DNA from: Fodinicurvata sediminis DSM 21159
Lineage (GTDB): Bacteria > Pseudomonadota > Alphaproteobacteria > Kiloniellales > DSM-21159
Reading direction: 5' to 3'
NCBI RefSeq assembly: GCF_000420625.1
Contig: NZ_ATVH01000014.1
Location: forward strand, 248,001 to 312,000
DNA length: 64,000 bases
Below the pieces are notes generated by a model. The model was not told where the DNA came from and searched no databases. It saw nothing but the letters and a program-made list of their open reading frames with translations. Made by a program: the position numbers and the translations under genes. Positions 1-14,201 of the stretch are shown one piece after another. Position 1 is the stretch's first letter, and every line of letters starts with the position of its first letter.

Positions 1-3606
<3,606 letters not shown>

Positions 3607-3612
3607 GGCCCG

Positions 3613-4449
3613 TCAGAACACGGAGTCCCATACACCCGAGATCCAGGAGCCTTCACGACGCTCTGGACGGAGATCCTCTCCGGTCAGCAGGGCATAGGAA
3701 TCGATGTACCATTCACTGCCCGGATAGTTGTAGCCCAGCACCGCTGCGGTGGACTGGGCCTCGTCATAGACACCCAGGGCCAGATAGGATTCCACAAGAC
3801 GGTGCATTGCCTCGGGCACATGCGAGGTGGTCTGGTAGTCTCGGACCACGGTCTGGAAGCGATTGATCGCGGCCAGATACTCGCCACGACGCAGATAATA
3901 GCGACCGATGGACATGTGTTTGCCGGCCAGGTGATCCACAGCCAGGTCCCGCTTCAATTCCGCGTCCCTGGCATAGGCCGAATCGGGGAAGCGATTGATC
4001 ACGGTATCCAGCGACTCCATCGCCTGCCGCGTCATGCTCTGATCGCGCTCTACATCGGAGATCTGCTCGTAATAGCAGATCGCCTTCATGTAATAGGCAT
4101 AGTCGATGTTGGGATGACCGGGATTGAGCTGGATGAAGCGATCCAGCGCCAGGATGGCATCATCGTAATCCTGAGCCCGATAATGCGCATAGGCAGCCAT
4201 GAGCTGCGCCCGCGGCGCCCAGGTGGAATAGGGATGCTGTCGTTCGACTTCATCGAAATTGGTGACGGCGGCATCGTAGTTGTTATCGGACAGGGCGTTC
4301 AGCCCCATGTTGTAGAAATCTTCTGCTGGACGCTCGACGTACGTCTCTTCGTCCGAGGAGGACGAGCAGGCTGCCACTAGCAAGACAGACGCTGCCACGA
4401 AGGGCAGCACGAGGGTGGTTTTGAGTGATTTTGTGTCGCGGCGCTTCAT
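3613..4449 (-). CDS. bamD: Outer membrane assembly lipoprotein BamD (ComL)
   Basis: TPR lipoprotein of the BAM complex, which inserts beta-barrels in the outer membrane. An in-frame start 63 bases further upstream exists, but the ATG at 4449 is preferred: it has a GGAGG 11 bases upstream and gives a normal lipoprotein signal with lipobox LVAAC (Cys28). That makes 278 residues with about five TPR-like repeats, e.g. AEDFYNMGLNALSDNNYDAA and GRYYLRRGEYLAAINRF. It lies downstream of ftsZ, separated by a GC hairpin, and upstream of recN. lpxC, which commonly precedes bamD in relatives, is not here. Confidence 0.95.
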   Translation of the reverse strand: MKRRDTKSLKTTLVLPFVAASVLLVAACSSSSDEETYVERPAEDFYNMGLNALSDNNYDAAVTNFDEVERQHPYSTWAPRAQLMAAYAHYRAQDYDDAILALDRFIQLNPGHPNIDYAYYMKAICYYEQISDVERDQSMTRQAMESLDTVINRFPDSAYARDAELKRDLAVDHLAGKHMSIGRYYLRRGEYLAAINRFQTVVRDYQTTSHVPEAMHRLVESYLALGVYDEAQSTAAVLGYNYPGSEWYIDSYALLTGEDLRPERREGSWISGVWDSVF

Positions 4450-4560
4450 ACCCGGATCGGCCTCCAGCGAAATTGGACGCCAGACTATAGGATTAAGCCC
4501 GTTACACCTCAAGCGGGCCGCGCCAAATAATCCACCTGAACCAGTAGATTGTCCCCCGCT

Positions 4561-4586
4561 GCCCGCTGTCCGGCAGGACAGCGGGC
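4561..4586 (-). terminator. GC-rich hairpin after ftsZ
   Basis: A perfect 11-bp inverted repeat (GCCCGCTGTCC / GGACAGCGGGC) with a 4-base loop lies 28 bases after the ftsZ stop and upstream of bamD. There is no U-tract on the minus strand, so it may be a processing or attenuation hairpin rather than a classical intrinsic terminator. It separates the dcw genes from bamD-recN-ligA. Confidence 0.5.
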
Positions 4587-4613
4587 GGGTGCGGAGACAG
4601 ATCTGGCTAGGCC

Positions 4614-6434
4614 TCAGTTGGCCTGACGGCGCAGAAACGCCGGTATATCCAGGAGTTCCTCATCTTCCTTGCTGGAAGAAGAGGCATGCTCCTTGGGCTC
4701 CATGCCACTGAAGGTGGGCTGCTGGGCCGTATTGTCCTCTGCAGCTGGACGCGAGGGACCACGTTCCAATGACGGCTCGACACGTGGCTGGGCTGGAGCA
4801 TTGCCACGGCTTTGGTTTTCCTCCTCGCCGCGGCTCTTGCGGCCCTTGCCACCGCCAGTAATGCGGTCAAGCAGGCTGTAGGCCCTGTTGCGCATGGGCG
4901 GTTCGCCCTGCTCGTCGCCTGTGGTGCGACCCTGCACGCCAGGGCTTCCCTGCTTGCTGGCATTCGCCATTTCGGCCGCCTCGTAGGCACCGGCCTGTTG
5001 TCCGGGTGCAGCCTCGGGCAGCCGCCGTGTACGTGGACGCATCGGCTCCGGCATGCTGAAGCTGTCCTCGGCAGAAGGAGCCATGTCCTCCTCAACACGG
5101 GCAGCCGCAACCTGCTCGTCTCCGGATGCAACTCCGTGCGCTTCATCCGCAACGGCTTGTTCACGGGACAGCAGAAGTTCGTCCTCCTGGGACTCGGATT
5201 CGGCTTCCGGCGCAGCTTGCCAGTCTTCCTGCTGCATCTCGGTCGCAGCCGAAGCCTGCAACTGTGCTTCCTGATCGGCCAGTTCGTCATGAGCCATGGC
5301 AGTTGCCGTCGCAGTGGCAGCAGCCGTTGCCACACCAGCAGCAGCCGGCCGTGCAGAAGCCGCAGGTCCACCCTGGGCCGCACTGCTGCGTGCCGCCGTC
5401 TCACCGGCCGGCTTGCCCTGGCCGGAAACCAGGCTGAGGTTGCCCGGACGCGGCTGCGTGGCCGCTTCCATCTCGATGCCGGTGGAAACCACCGAGACCC
5501 GCATGCGCCCGTTCAGGCTTTCATCAAAGGTCGAACCGAAGATGATATTGGCCTCGGGATCGACCTCGTCCCGGATACGGTTGGCGGCCTCGTCGGCTTC
5601 GAAGAGGGTCATGTCCTCGCCGCCGGTGATGTTGATCAGAACACCGCGGGCCCCGCACATGGACACATCGTCCAGCAGCGGATTCGAGATGGCGGCCTCG
5701 GCTGCGGCAATGGCCCGGTTGTCGCCTTCGGCTTCGCCGGTTCCCATCATCGCCTTGCCCATCTCGGTCATGACAGCACGGATATCGGCGAAGTCCAGGT
5801 TGATCAGGCCTGGCATGACCATCAGGTCGGTTACCCCGCGCACGCCGGAATAGAGCACATCGTCGGCCATCTTGAAGGCGTCGGCGAAGGTGGTCTTTTC
5901 CGTGGCGATGCGGAAAAGATTCTGGTTCGGAATGATGATCAGGGTATCCACGTACTGGGACAATTCCTGGATGCCCTGCTCGGCCATGCGCATGCGGTGG
6001 ATGCCCTCGAACTGGAAGGGCTTGGTCACCACACCGACCGTCAGAAGTCCGGCCTCACGCGCCGCGCGGGCAATGACCGGAGCCGCACCGGTCCCGGTTC
6101 CACCGCCCATGCCAGCGGTGATGAAGACCATGTTGGCCCCGTCAAGGTGTGTCAGCACCTCTTCCAGGGCCTCCTCGGCCGCAGCGCGACCTACATCGGG
6201 GCGCGAGCCTGCGCCCAGGCCACTGGTGATGTTGCGGCCAAGCTGAATGCGCTCTTCGCAGAGCGACTGCTGCATGGCCTGGGAGTCGGTGTTCGCGATC
6301 ACGAACTCGACGCCTTCCAGATTGGAACGAATCATGTTGTTGACGGCGTTGCCGCCAGCTCCGCCGACACCTATGACGGTGATCCGCGGACGGAGAACCT
6401 CTTGGGTTTCCGGAACGCTTAGATTAAGACTCAT
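4614..6434 (-). CDS. ftsZ: Cell division GTPase FtsZ
   Basis: Tubulin-like GTPase that forms the Z-ring. The ATG at 6434 has a GGAGG six to seven bases upstream and gives the classic [11 protein letters not shown] start; an upstream start would add 17 residues. 606 residues: GTPase core about 15-320 with GGGTGTG at 110-116, then a very long low-complexity Ala/Glu/Gln-rich linker (about 325-590), and the conserved C-terminal peptide [13 protein letters not shown] that binds FtsA and other partners. The long linker is typical of alphaproteobacteria (E. coli FtsZ is 383). A 102-base gap to ftsA could hold a separate promoter. Confidence 0.98.
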   Translation of the reverse strand: MSLNLSVPETQEVLRPRITVIGVGGAGGNAVNNMIRSNLEGVEFVIANTDSQAMQQSLCEERIQLGRNITSGLGAGSRPDVGRAAAEEALEEVLTHLDGANMVFITAGMGGGTGTGAAPVIARAAREAGLLTVGVVTKPFQFEGIHRMRMAEQGIQELSQYVDTLIIIPNQNLFRIATEKTTFADAFKMADDVLYSGVRGVTDLMVMPGLINLDFADIRAVMTEMGKAMMGTGEAEGDNRAIAAAEAAISNPLLDDVSMCGARGVLINITGGEDMTLFEADEAANRIRDEVDPEANIIFGSTFDESLNGRMRVSVVSTGIEMEAATQPRPGNLSLVSGQGKPAGETAARSSAAQGGPAASARPAAAGVATAAATATATAMAHDELADQEAQLQASAATEMQQEDWQAAPEAESESQEDELLLSREQAVADEAHGVASGDEQVAAARVEEDMAPSAEDSFSMPEPMRPRTRRLPEAAPGQQAGAYEAAEMANASKQGSPGVQGRTTGDEQGEPPMRNRAYSLLDRITGGGKGRKSRGEEENQSRGNAPAQPRVEPSLERGPSRPAAEDNTAQQPTFSGMEPKEHASSSSKEDEELLDIPAFLRRQAN

Positions 6435-6536
6435 GTCTGCCTCCGCATTTTCTCGATCTAGCAGGTTGATAGTCACCGGCCGCACCTGCCGGTGGCGACT
6501 TTGATACGGATCCCATTGCTGATGTCCGGTTCCGCA

Positions 6537-7823
6537 TCAGAAGTGCTCCTTCAGCCAGTTCCCGACCCGGCCGATCAGGCCGTTTGCCTCGGGGGACTGG
6601 GGTTTGATATCGGGGCGCGGCGCCATTTCGGCTTCCAGCGCATAGTTCAGCAGGCCCGCAGCCGTCGTGTAGGCTGGGCCGCTTGTGGATTCCGCAAGGC
6701 CGCTCAGATGGATGGGGCGGCCAACGCGCACCTGCTTGTCCAGGATCAGCGCCGCCAGGTCACCCATGCCGGGCAGCTGCGCGGCACCACCTGTCAGCAC
6801 CACGCGGCGGCCACCCAGTTTGTCAAACCCGCTGGCCTCCAGCCGTGAGCGCACAAGTTCGAAGGTTTCTTCAAGGCGCGGCTGCATGATTCCGACCAGC
6901 AACGAGCGCTGCACCTGTTGCACATGATTGTCGTCTTCCTCGCCCACCTGCGGCACATCGATCATCTCCTGCTCGTCGGCGGAGGTGGCGATGGCATGCC
7001 CGTACAGCGTCTTCAGACGCTCGGCATGGCTGAGGCTGGTGGACAGGCCGCGTGCGATATCGCTGGTCACGTGCTGGCCGCCGACGGGGACGACATCCGT
7101 GTGAATGACGTTGCCCTCAAGGAAAACAGCGATGGAGGTTGTGCCGGCCCCCAGGTCGATCAGGGTCACGCCCAGCTCTCGCTCGTCCTCGACCAGGCTG
7201 GAAAGCCCGGATGCAAAGGGTGAGACGACGAAGTTGCCGAGCTCCAGGTGACAGCGCTGAACGCAGGTGGCCAGGTTGCGCACCGGGCCGCTGGCCGCCG
7301 TGACGATGTGCATGTTCACGCCCAGCCGCTCGCCGTACATGCCGCGCGGGTCACGGATTCCGCGGCTGCCATCGATGGTGTAGCCCACGGGAATGGAATG
7401 GATGAGCTGGCGGCCCTTTTCGGGTTGTCCCAGTACACCCTCCAGCTGGTGTCCCTGCTCCAGGGCACGGCGCAAGTCCATGTCACCGACTTCGTGGCCG
7501 TCGATAGAGACCTCGACACCGATGGAGCGCGAGGCCGGGTACCCACCGGAGAGGTTGACCACCACCTGCTCGATGGTCTCCCCCGCCATCTGTTCGGCTG
7601 CATGGACGGCATTCAGGATTGCAGCCTCGGCCGCTTCCATGTCCACGACGGCACCGGCCTTCACCCCACGACTGACCTGCTGCCCGATCCCGATGACCTT
7701 GAGCCCACGCGGCTTGTCGCCACGCCCCTCCTCGATCCGGGCGATCAGACAACAGATCTTGCTGCTGCCCACATCCAGGGCAGCCAGGATGCCGTGCCGA
7801 TTGCGCTTCAGCCCCTTCTTCAT
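6537..7823 (-). CDS. ftsA: Cell division protein FtsA
   Basis: Actin-like protein that tethers FtsZ to the membrane. 428 residues. The phosphate-1 loop is LAALDVGSSKICCLIA, the SHS2/1C region follows, phosphate-2 is VTLIDLGAGTTSIAV and the adenosine motif is VVLTGGAAQLPGM. The C-terminal GLIGRVGNWLKEHF is the amphipathic membrane-targeting helix, an FtsA hallmark. The start overlaps the ftsQ stop as ATGA, indicating translational coupling. Confidence 0.98.
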   Translation of the reverse strand: MKKGLKRNRHGILAALDVGSSKICCLIARIEEGRGDKPRGLKVIGIGQQVSRGVKAGAVVDMEAAEAAILNAVHAAEQMAGETIEQVVVNLSGGYPASRSIGVEVSIDGHEVGDMDLRRALEQGHQLEGVLGQPEKGRQLIHSIPVGYTIDGSRGIRDPRGMYGERLGVNMHIVTAASGPVRNLATCVQRCHLELGNFVVSPFASGLSSLVEDERELGVTLIDLGAGTTSIAVFLEGNVIHTDVVPVGGQHVTSDIARGLSTSLSHAERLKTLYGHAIATSADEQEMIDVPQVGEEDDNHVQQVQRSLLVGIMQPRLEETFELVRSRLEASGFDKLGGRRVVLTGGAAQLPGMGDLAALILDKQVRVGRPIHLSGLAESTSGPAYTTAAGLLNYALEAEMAPRPDIKPQSPEANGLIGRVGNWLKEHF

Positions 7824-8692
7824 GTATCGGTCCCCTTGGCCTGCTGAGGTCCAGGCGGTCTCTGGCCACTCAGTGTGCGAATGATCAATCGGTCCGGCAG
7901 GCGCAGGTCCACGATCTCGACATCCCGGTTGAACAGGCCCTGCTCTTGCTCCACCCGTGCCAACTGGCGCCAGGCTTCCGCGGCATCCGTTTCGGGAAGC
8001 TGTATTTCCACACCGTTTTCCAGTTTCACGTTCCAGCGGCGCTCAGAAACGCGCACCAGAGCCTCGACCTGCGCCGCCAATTCCGGTTCTCCCTGCAAAA
8101 TCCCAAGCATCTCCGTGGCGTGTTTGGCCGCCCCCGGCCCCACAACCAGAGGCAAATGGCTGTAGCCCTTGGCGCGCACACCGGAAATCACCTCACCGCG
8201 ACTGTCGATAAGCTGCAGCTTGCGCTCCTTTTGCCAGAGGGCCATGGCTTCTCGCTCGTGCAGACGGATGAAGATGTGATCCGGCAGTCGGCGTTCGACC
8301 TCGGCGCGTTCAACCCAGGGCAGTTCCTCCAGCCGACGGCGGGCATCCTGTGGATTGAAGGCCAGGATCGGAGTGCCACGACGAACCTCCAACTGCTCGA
8401 GCACGAGTTTGCGCTCCGTCTTCTTGCGCCCTTCGACCATGACCTCGTTGACGGCCAGGCCCCACTCCGCCGTGGTGGCGTAATAGCTGGCAACCGACCA
8501 TTCAGCGGTACGCTGCAGGCTTCCGGACTGCCACAGCCAACCGGCCACGGCGCCCAGGACTGCGATCAGGATCAGGCGCGGCAGATATCGGCGAAATCCA
8601 TTCAGCGGCAGACGCTCGTGCAGCCGCCGACCGGCCGGTGCGCGCCGCTTGCTTTCCTTGCGCTTTTTCTCTGCACCGCGTTTCAGTCGCAT
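7820..8692 (-). CDS. ftsQ: Cell division protein FtsQ
   Basis: Bitopic divisome scaffold. The ATG at 8692 is chosen because it lies just inside the end of ddl (10-base overlap) and gives MRLKRGAEKKRK; the frame is open further upstream but that part is antisense-like and Arg/Gly-rich. 290 residues: a strongly basic cytoplasmic tail (1-45), one membrane segment (LPRLILIAVLGAVAGWLWQS), a POTRA domain (WGLAVNEVMVEGRKKTER ... WVERAEVERRLPDHIFIRL) and the FtsQ C-terminal domain. It overlaps ftsA by 4 bases. Confidence 0.95.
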   Translation of the reverse strand: MRLKRGAEKKRKESKRRAPAGRRLHERLPLNGFRRYLPRLILIAVLGAVAGWLWQSGSLQRTAEWSVASYYATTAEWGLAVNEVMVEGRKKTERKLVLEQLEVRRGTPILAFNPQDARRRLEELPWVERAEVERRLPDHIFIRLHEREAMALWQKERKLQLIDSRGEVISGVRAKGYSHLPLVVGPGAAKHATEMLGILQGEPELAAQVEALVRVSERRWNVKLENGVEIQLPETDAAEAWRQLARVEQEQGLFNRDVEIVDLRLPDRLIIRTLSGQRPPGPQQAKGTDT

Positions 8693-9609
8693 GATGCCTG
8701 CTCCACCATCCACTGGACGAGTTCGTTGAAGGGAATACCCAGATGCGCTGCCTGTTCCGGAACCAGGCTCAGCGGCGTCATTCCGGGCTGGGTGTTGACC
8801 TCGAGCAGATAGAGACCTGTATCCGTCTCGTTTTCCTGCTGATCGTCGTAGCGGAAATCGGCCCGGCTCACGCCCCGGCACCCAAGGGCCTTGTGCGCGG
8901 CCACGGCCTGCGCCATGGCGGCCTCGTACACGTGGCTCGAAACAGGCGCCGGCAGGATGTGCTCGGTTTTGCCTTCCGTATACTTTGCCGTGTAGTCGTA
9001 GAAACCCTGTCGGGGCCGCAGCTCAGTGACCGCCAGCGCATGGTCCACCATGACCGATACGGTGAGTTCGCGTCCCTGGATATAGGGCTCGACCAGGACC
9101 TCTTCGCCAAACGGCCAGTCTGCATGGGTAAAGGGCAGATCATTGGCGCCCGGCTGGACGATGACCACGCCCATGGAAGAGCCCTCACAAACCGGCTTGA
9201 CCACATAGGGACGTGGCAGCGGATCGCCGGCAAGGACGGTTTCCCGTGCCATCACCGAGCCGCCCGGACAGCGCAGGCCGGCTGATTCCAGGACTTTCTT
9301 GGCAACCGCCTTGTCCATGGCAAGCGCCGAGGCGAGGCGTCCCGAATGCGTGTAGGGAAGCTGCATCAGATCCAGCAGCCCCTGTACAGAGCCATCCTCG
9401 CCATAGCGTCCGTGCAGGGCATTGAAGACCACAGACGGCCGTTTCTCCAGGGTCTGGACCAGGGCCGGCACATCCCCCGTGAAGTCGAACAATTCGACCT
9501 CGTGACCCAGGCCGCGCAAGGCATCGGCACAGGCCTGGCCGCTGACCAGTGAAACATCCCGCTCGACCGAGGGGCCGCCATAGAGAACGAGAATCTTCAT
9601 CGCCGTCAT
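8683..9609 (-). CDS. ddl: D-alanine-D-alanine ligase
   Basis: ATP-grasp enzyme that makes the D-Ala-D-Ala dipeptide for MurF. The ATG at 9609 overlaps the murB stop (ATGA) and gives [20 protein letters not shown], 308 residues, the DdlB size. Motifs visible are the N-terminal GGPSVERDVSLVSG, the ATP-binding YVVKPVCEGSSMGV, the central GRELTVSVM and the substrate-binding EVNTQPGMTPLSLVP. It lies between murB and ftsQ, the conserved dcw position. Confidence 0.97.
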   Translation of the reverse strand: MTAMKILVLYGGPSVERDVSLVSGQACADALRGLGHEVELFDFTGDVPALVQTLEKRPSVVFNALHGRYGEDGSVQGLLDLMQLPYTHSGRLASALAMDKAVAKKVLESAGLRCPGGSVMARETVLAGDPLPRPYVVKPVCEGSSMGVVIVQPGANDLPFTHADWPFGEEVLVEPYIQGRELTVSVMVDHALAVTELRPRQGFYDYTAKYTEGKTEHILPAPVSSHVYEAAMAQAVAAHKALGCRGVSRADFRYDDQQENETDTGLYLLEVNTQPGMTPLSLVPEQAAHLGIPFNELVQWMVEQASCD

Positions 9610-10535
9610 GAGCTCTCCCCCTCTGGCAAGCCAAGTCGCCGGATTTCCCATTCCAGCAGGATTCCAGTGGTCTCTTGCACACGTCGGCGGACCTCTTCGC
9701 CCAGGTTCTCCAGGTCCGCGGCCGTGGCCGTTCCGGTGTTAATCAGGAAGTTGCAGTGCTGCTCCGAGACCTGGGCCCCGCCCACAGTCAAGCCACGGCA
9801 GCCTGCCCGCTCGATCAACTGCCAGGCCTTCTCGCCCGGCGGATTCTTGAAGGTGCTGCCTCCCGTACGGCTGCGCACCGGTTGACTGTCCCCGCGTGCC
9901 GTACGGATTTCCTCCATTCGGCGCTCGATCTCCAGGGCATCGCCGGCCTGCCCCTGCAGCACGGCACCCGTGAAGATCCAGTCCTCAGGCACCGCAGCGT
10001 GGCGATATGACAGCCCCATGCTCTCGGGGTCCAGGGCCTTGACCTCCCCCTCGGCTGTCAGGGCCTCGGCGCCGATCAGGACATCCTTGAGTTCGCTCTG
10101 ATAGGCGCCGGCATTCATGCGCAGGGCGCCGCCCAGTGTTCCGGGTATGCCACAGAGGAACTCCAGGCCACTCAAGCCCTCGCGCCGGGCCATCTCGGCA
10201 ATGTTCACGTCCAATGCGCCGGCACCGCAAACAAGGCGATCGTCTTCAGCTTCGATGGTTGCAAAAAGCCGCCCCAGACGGATGACGACACCCGGCAGGC
10301 CACCGTCGCGCACCAGCAGATTCGAGCCGACGCCCAGCAGCGTGACCGGCACATCGGCCGGCTTTTCCTGAAGGAAGTGGATCAGGTCGTCACGATCGGC
10401 CGGCTTGAACAGAACCTCGGCGGGACCGCCCACACGGAACCAGGTGACATTGGCCAACTTGGCATTCTCACTGTAGCGCCCCCGAACCTCGGGCAGGCGG
10501 GGCAGGAGATTGTTGGAGAAGGCGGCTTCGCTCAT
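9606..10535 (-). CDS. murB: UDP-N-acetylenolpyruvoylglucosamine reductase MurB
   Basis: FAD/NADPH enzyme reducing enolpyruvyl-UDP-GlcNAc to UDP-MurNAc. 309 residues: FAD site [15 protein letters not shown], then [22 protein letters not shown], and the catalytic serine region [14 protein letters not shown]. The length and the absence of the long type I insertion suit a type II MurB. It is coupled to murC upstream and ddl downstream by 4-base overlaps. Confidence 0.97.
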   Translation of the reverse strand: MSEAAFSNNLLPRLPEVRGRYSENAKLANVTWFRVGGPAEVLFKPADRDDLIHFLQEKPADVPVTLLGVGSNLLVRDGGLPGVVIRLGRLFATIEAEDDRLVCGAGALDVNIAEMARREGLSGLEFLCGIPGTLGGALRMNAGAYQSELKDVLIGAEALTAEGEVKALDPESMGLSYRHAAVPEDWIFTGAVLQGQAGDALEIERRMEEIRTARGDSQPVRSRTGGSTFKNPPGEKAWQLIERAGCRGLTVGGAQVSEQHCNFLINTGTATAADLENLGEEVRRRVQETTGILLEWEIRRLGLPEGESS

Positions 10536-11950
10536 CGTGCCTCCTCCAGTTCATGGGCCAGTTCCTGGGGCAGGCTCTGCGCCCAGTTCGTGATGCTGCC
10601 GGCTCCCATGCAAACCACCAGATCACCAGGCGCGGCGATGTCCTTGAGGGTCTGTGCCAAGACCTCCTGACCGGGCAAGGCGGTGACATGCCGATGACCA
10701 TGCGCACGCAGCCCCTCAACGAGTGCATCCCGATCCGCGCCTTCCAATGGAGCTTCGCCGGCCGCGTAGACATCAGCCACGACCACATGGTCGGCTTCGT
10801 TGAAGCAGGTGCAGAAATCCTCGAACAGATCCTTCAGCCGGCTGTAGCGATGCGGCTGCATGACCGCGATGACCTTGCCATGGGTTGCCTGACGCGCAGC
10901 CTTTAGGACAGCGCTGATCTCAACGGGGTGATGGGCATAGTCGTCGATGACCGTGATGCCCCCGGCTTCCCCCGTGCGGGTGAAACGGCGCTTCACACCG
11001 CCGAAATCGGACAAGCCACTGCGCAGCTGCTCCTCGGCGATTCCCATCTGCACCGCCAGGGCCACAACGGCCAAAGCATTCTGCACGTTGTGCTGACCCA
11101 TCATGGGCAGGAACAGATCGGCTATGCGATGCGTCTCTTGGCCGTCCCGGGCCACGATCACCACATCGAAATACGACCCCTTCGGAGACAGGCGCAGGTT
11201 TTCTCCGCGCACGTCGGCCTGTGTGCTGAAACCATAGGTCACGACCCGCCGATCCTCGATCCGCGCGATCAGCGACTGCACAGCGGGGTGATCGACACAG
11301 CAGACCGCAAAACCATAGAAGGGGATGTTTTCGACAAAACTTTCGAAGGCGCGGTGCAGATTCTCGACCGATCCATAATGCTCCATGTGCTCGGGGTCGA
11401 TGTTGGTCACCAGCGCGATGGTTGCCGGCAGCTTCACGAAGGTCCCGTCGCTCTCGTCGGCCTCGACAGCGATCCAGTCACCCTGTCCCAGGCGCGCGTT
11501 GGTGCCATAGGCATTGATTATCCCGCCGTTCACCACTGTAGGATCCAGCCCGGCGGCATCCAGGAGGGCGGCCACCATCGATGTGGTCGTTGTTTTCCCG
11601 TGCGTTCCGGCCACGGCAATGGAGGACTTCAACCGCATCAGTTCGCCCAGCATCTCGGCACGGCGGACGACCGGCAGCGCCCGGCTGCGGGCAGCCTGAA
11701 CCTCGGGATTGTCGGACTTCACCGCAGAGGAAATGACAACCACCTGCGCCTTGTCGACATTCTCCTCGGCATGGCCGATATGAACGGGAATGCCCAGTTC
11801 GCGCAATCGACGCACATTCGGGCTCTCGGCAATGTCACTGCCCTGCACCTGATAGCCAAGGTTGTACAGGATTTCGGCTATGCCGCTCATACCGATTCCA
11901 CCGATACCCACGAAATGCAGGACGCCTATATCCAGGGGCAAGGCACTCAT
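10532..11950 (-). CDS. murC: UDP-N-acetylmuramate-L-alanine ligase MurC
   Basis: Adds L-Ala to UDP-MurNAc. 472 residues of the Mur ligase architecture: N-terminal Rossmann-like UDP-binding domain ([17 protein letters not shown]), ATP P-loop [18 protein letters not shown] at about 115, a central domain with ADESDGTF and [11 protein letters not shown], and a C-terminal domain with FDGVKRRF-like [14 protein letters not shown] and [10 protein letters not shown]. Coupled by 4-base overlaps to murG and murB. Confidence 0.98.
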   Translation of the reverse strand: MSALPLDIGVLHFVGIGGIGMSGIAEILYNLGYQVQGSDIAESPNVRRLRELGIPVHIGHAEENVDKAQVVVISSAVKSDNPEVQAARSRALPVVRRAEMLGELMRLKSSIAVAGTHGKTTTTSMVAALLDAAGLDPTVVNGGIINAYGTNARLGQGDWIAVEADESDGTFVKLPATIALVTNIDPEHMEHYGSVENLHRAFESFVENIPFYGFAVCCVDHPAVQSLIARIEDRRVVTYGFSTQADVRGENLRLSPKGSYFDVVIVARDGQETHRIADLFLPMMGQHNVQNALAVVALAVQMGIAEEQLRSGLSDFGGVKRRFTRTGEAGGITVIDDYAHHPVEISAVLKAARQATHGKVIAVMQPHRYSRLKDLFEDFCTCFNEADHVVVADVYAAGEAPLEGADRDALVEGLRAHGHRHVTALPGQEVLAQTLKDIAAPGDLVVCMGAGSITNWAQSLPQELAHELEEAR

Positions 11951-13077
11951 GCGGCTTCCCCCCTGTCTTGATCACCCTGTTGGTCGCACACTAGGTCCGC
12001 CAAACGGGCCGCAGCCCCCATGACGGCAGCATCACGGGCCCGATGGGCCGCTTCTTCCAGCAAGTTGGGAGTCTCCATCAGGCCTTTCAGTTTCTCCGCC
12101 AGGTTCTCGGCCGTCAGCGTACGCTGTGGCATGAGCCAACCTCCCCCGGCCTCGGCCATGGCCTGCGCATTGCCCGTCTGGTGATCGTCGGCGGCAAAGG
12201 GATAGGGCACGTATATGGCCGGCCGACCGGCGGCCGCCAGTTCGGTGACCGTCGAAGCGCCAGCGCGACAGACAACCAGGTGCGCTGCGGCCAGGCGCTG
12301 GGGCATGTCCTGGAAGAAGGTCTGGACAGTGCAGTTCACCCCGCATTCCTTGTAGTGACTGGCAACGCTTTCCAGCGCATCGCCGCGCACCTGCTGGACG
12401 ACTTCCAGCTGTTCGCGCAAGGCCTGGGGCAACTGCGCCACGGCTGCCGGAATCAGTTCGTTGAAGGCTTGCGCACCCTGGCTGCCGCCTGTGACCAGCA
12501 AAACGAAGGGCGTTTTCTCAGCGGGCAGACGATAGCCCTGCTCACCGACAGCGGCGATATCCGCGCGCACGGGATTGCCGGTCAGGACCACACGATTTTC
12601 GGCATTCGGATCCAACCCGGAAGGCTGCGGAAAGGAACTGGCAATGGCATCGGCCCGACGGGCCAGCATGCGGTTTGCCCGTCCCACAACCTGGTTCTGC
12701 TCGTGCAGGACAACACGGCTGCCCACGGCGGAGGCGGCCAGCATGGTCGGGACCGAGGCATAGCCTCCGAACCCAACCGCCGCGGAAGGTTTCAGGCGCC
12801 GCAGTAAACGCCGTGCCTGCAGGTACCCCAGGGCAAGGTTCAAGGCGCCCCGTGCCTTGTGCAAAAGGCCGCCGCCCAGGATGGCGGTTGCCGATATGAA
12901 ATGCGTCTCGACTTGCGGCAGGGAGTCGCCAAACCCGCCTCCCCGGCTGTCGGTGACCAGGGCCACGCGGCAATCGCGCTGCAGCAATTCCTCTGCCAGG
13001 GCACGGGCCGGGAACATGTGCCCGCCGGTTCCGCCGGCGGCCAGGACCACGAGCTTGCCTTGCTTGTGCATGCTCAT
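11947..13077 (-). CDS. murG: Lipid II synthase MurG (GlcNAc transferase)
   Basis: Membrane-associated glycosyltransferase converting lipid I to lipid II at the inner face of the membrane. 376 residues with the GT-B signatures [20 protein letters not shown] near the N-terminus, [12 protein letters not shown] and [14 protein letters not shown], and the C-terminal [23 protein letters not shown]-GlcNAc site. 4-base overlaps with ftsW and murC. An in-frame M3 could also initiate. Confidence 0.97.
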   Translation of the reverse strand: MSMHKQGKLVVLAAGGTGGHMFPARALAEELLQRDCRVALVTDSRGGGFGDSLPQVETHFISATAILGGGLLHKARGALNLALGYLQARRLLRRLKPSAAVGFGGYASVPTMLAASAVGSRVVLHEQNQVVGRANRMLARRADAIASSFPQPSGLDPNAENRVVLTGNPVRADIAAVGEQGYRLPAEKTPFVLLVTGGSQGAQAFNELIPAAVAQLPQALREQLEVVQQVRGDALESVASHYKECGVNCTVQTFFQDMPQRLAAAHLVVCRAGASTVTELAAAGRPAIYVPYPFAADDHQTGNAQAMAEAGGGWLMPQRTLTAENLAEKLKGLMETPNLLEEAAHRARDAAVMGAAARLADLVCDQQGDQDRGEAA

Positions 13078-14201
13078 GGCTCCTCGCTTTCCGCACCGGC
13101 ACGCCGGCGCGTCAGGGCCAGAAGCATTCCCATGCCCAGGGCCAGAGCCACCAGTGACGATCCACCATAAGAGATGAAAGGCAGCGTCATGCCCTTGGTG
13201 GGCATCAGATGCAGGGTCGATCCCATGTTGATCAGCGCCTGGAAGCCGAACTGCACCAGCAGTCCGGTGGCCGCCAGCAGGACGAACAGGCTTTCCTCGT
13301 GCAGCAGGCGCGCAAATCCGCGCAGCACGATGAAGGCAAACAGGCTGACGATGATCAGGCAGGCGAAAAGTCCCAACTCCTCACCCGCAACGGCGAAGAT
13401 GAAATCGGCGTGGGCGTCCGGCAGGTACTGCTTGATGGTTCCCTCGCCCGGGCCGCGTCCCCAAAGACCACCGTTCATGAAGGCCTCAAGCGAGCGGCCG
13501 ATCTGGTAGCGATCGCCCGCTTCCGGATCCAGGAAGGCATTCACCCGCTCGGTCACGTGCGGCATGGTGAAATAGGCCCCAAGGAAGGCCGAGATCACCA
13601 TCACGCCCAGGCCAGCCACCCAGAACATCGGCAGACCGGCCAGGAACAGCTGTACCAGGAAGATACCCGTGATGATCGCTGTCTGGCCCACATCGGGTTG
13701 TAGGGCCAACAGGCTCGACACCAGAAGCCAGAGGCCCGTGGCCACCATCATGCCCGGGAAGTCTTCCTGCTTGCCGGTGGCCAGAATCCAGGCCAGCGTC
13801 ACGGCGAAGAAGGGCTTGGCGAACTCCGCCGGTTGGATTGACAGTCCACCGAAGCTGAGCCAACGCGTGGCTCCCTTGATCTCGGTGCCGACCACAAGAG
13901 TGAGGATCAGAAGCAGGATACTGCCCGCCAGGGCAATGACCGATAGCCGCCTGACCCAGCGCGGCGTGGCGAGCGAGGCAACGAAAAGCACGGCAAGCGC
14001 CAGCGGCAGCCAGACCAACTGGCGTTTCACCAGACCAAAGGTTTCCATCCCGATGCGATTGGCCACCGACGGCGAGGCCGTTATGATCAGGACACAGCCG
14101 ATCCCCATGAGCAGCAGCAGTGCGATCAGTGTCCAGCGATCGACCGTCCACCACCAGCGGCCAAGCAGGGAGGTATCCGTGCGGTTGAAGGTCAGGCTCA
14201 T
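13074..14201 (-). CDS. ftsW: Septal peptidoglycan polymerase FtsW
   Basis: SEDS-family glycosyltransferase polymerising lipid II with FtsI as its partner. 375 residues with about ten membrane segments and a short N-terminal cytoplasmic tail. SEDS signatures: KGATRWLSFGGLSIQPAEFA, QPDVGQTAII, GRSLEAFMNGGLWGRGPGEG, and the C-terminal LPFISYGGSSLVALALGMGM. The murD-ftsW-murG order and 4-base overlaps are those of a standard dcw cluster. Confidence 0.97.
   Translation of the reverse strand: MSLTFNRTDTSLLGRWWWTVDRWTLIALLLLMGIGCVLIITASPSVANRIGMETFGLVKRQLVWLPLALAVLFVASLATPRWVRRLSVIALAGSILLLILTLVVGTEIKGATRWLSFGGLSIQPAEFAKPFFAVTLAWILATGKQEDFPGMMVATGLWLLVSSLLALQPDVGQTAIITGIFLVQLFLAGLPMFWVAGLGVMVISAFLGAYFTMPHVTERVNAFLDPEAGDRYQIGRSLEAFMNGGLWGRGPGEGTIKQYLPDAHADFIFAVAGEELGLFACLIIVSLFAFIVLRGFARLLHEESLFVLLAATGLLVQFGFQALINMGSTLHLMPTKGMTLPFISYGGSSLVALALGMGMLLALTRRRAGAESEEP

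Noticed and set aside
4812-6422. 536-residue open frame antisense to ftsZ
   Set aside because: High GC gives long antisense frames; the minus-strand reading is an unmistakable FtsZ.
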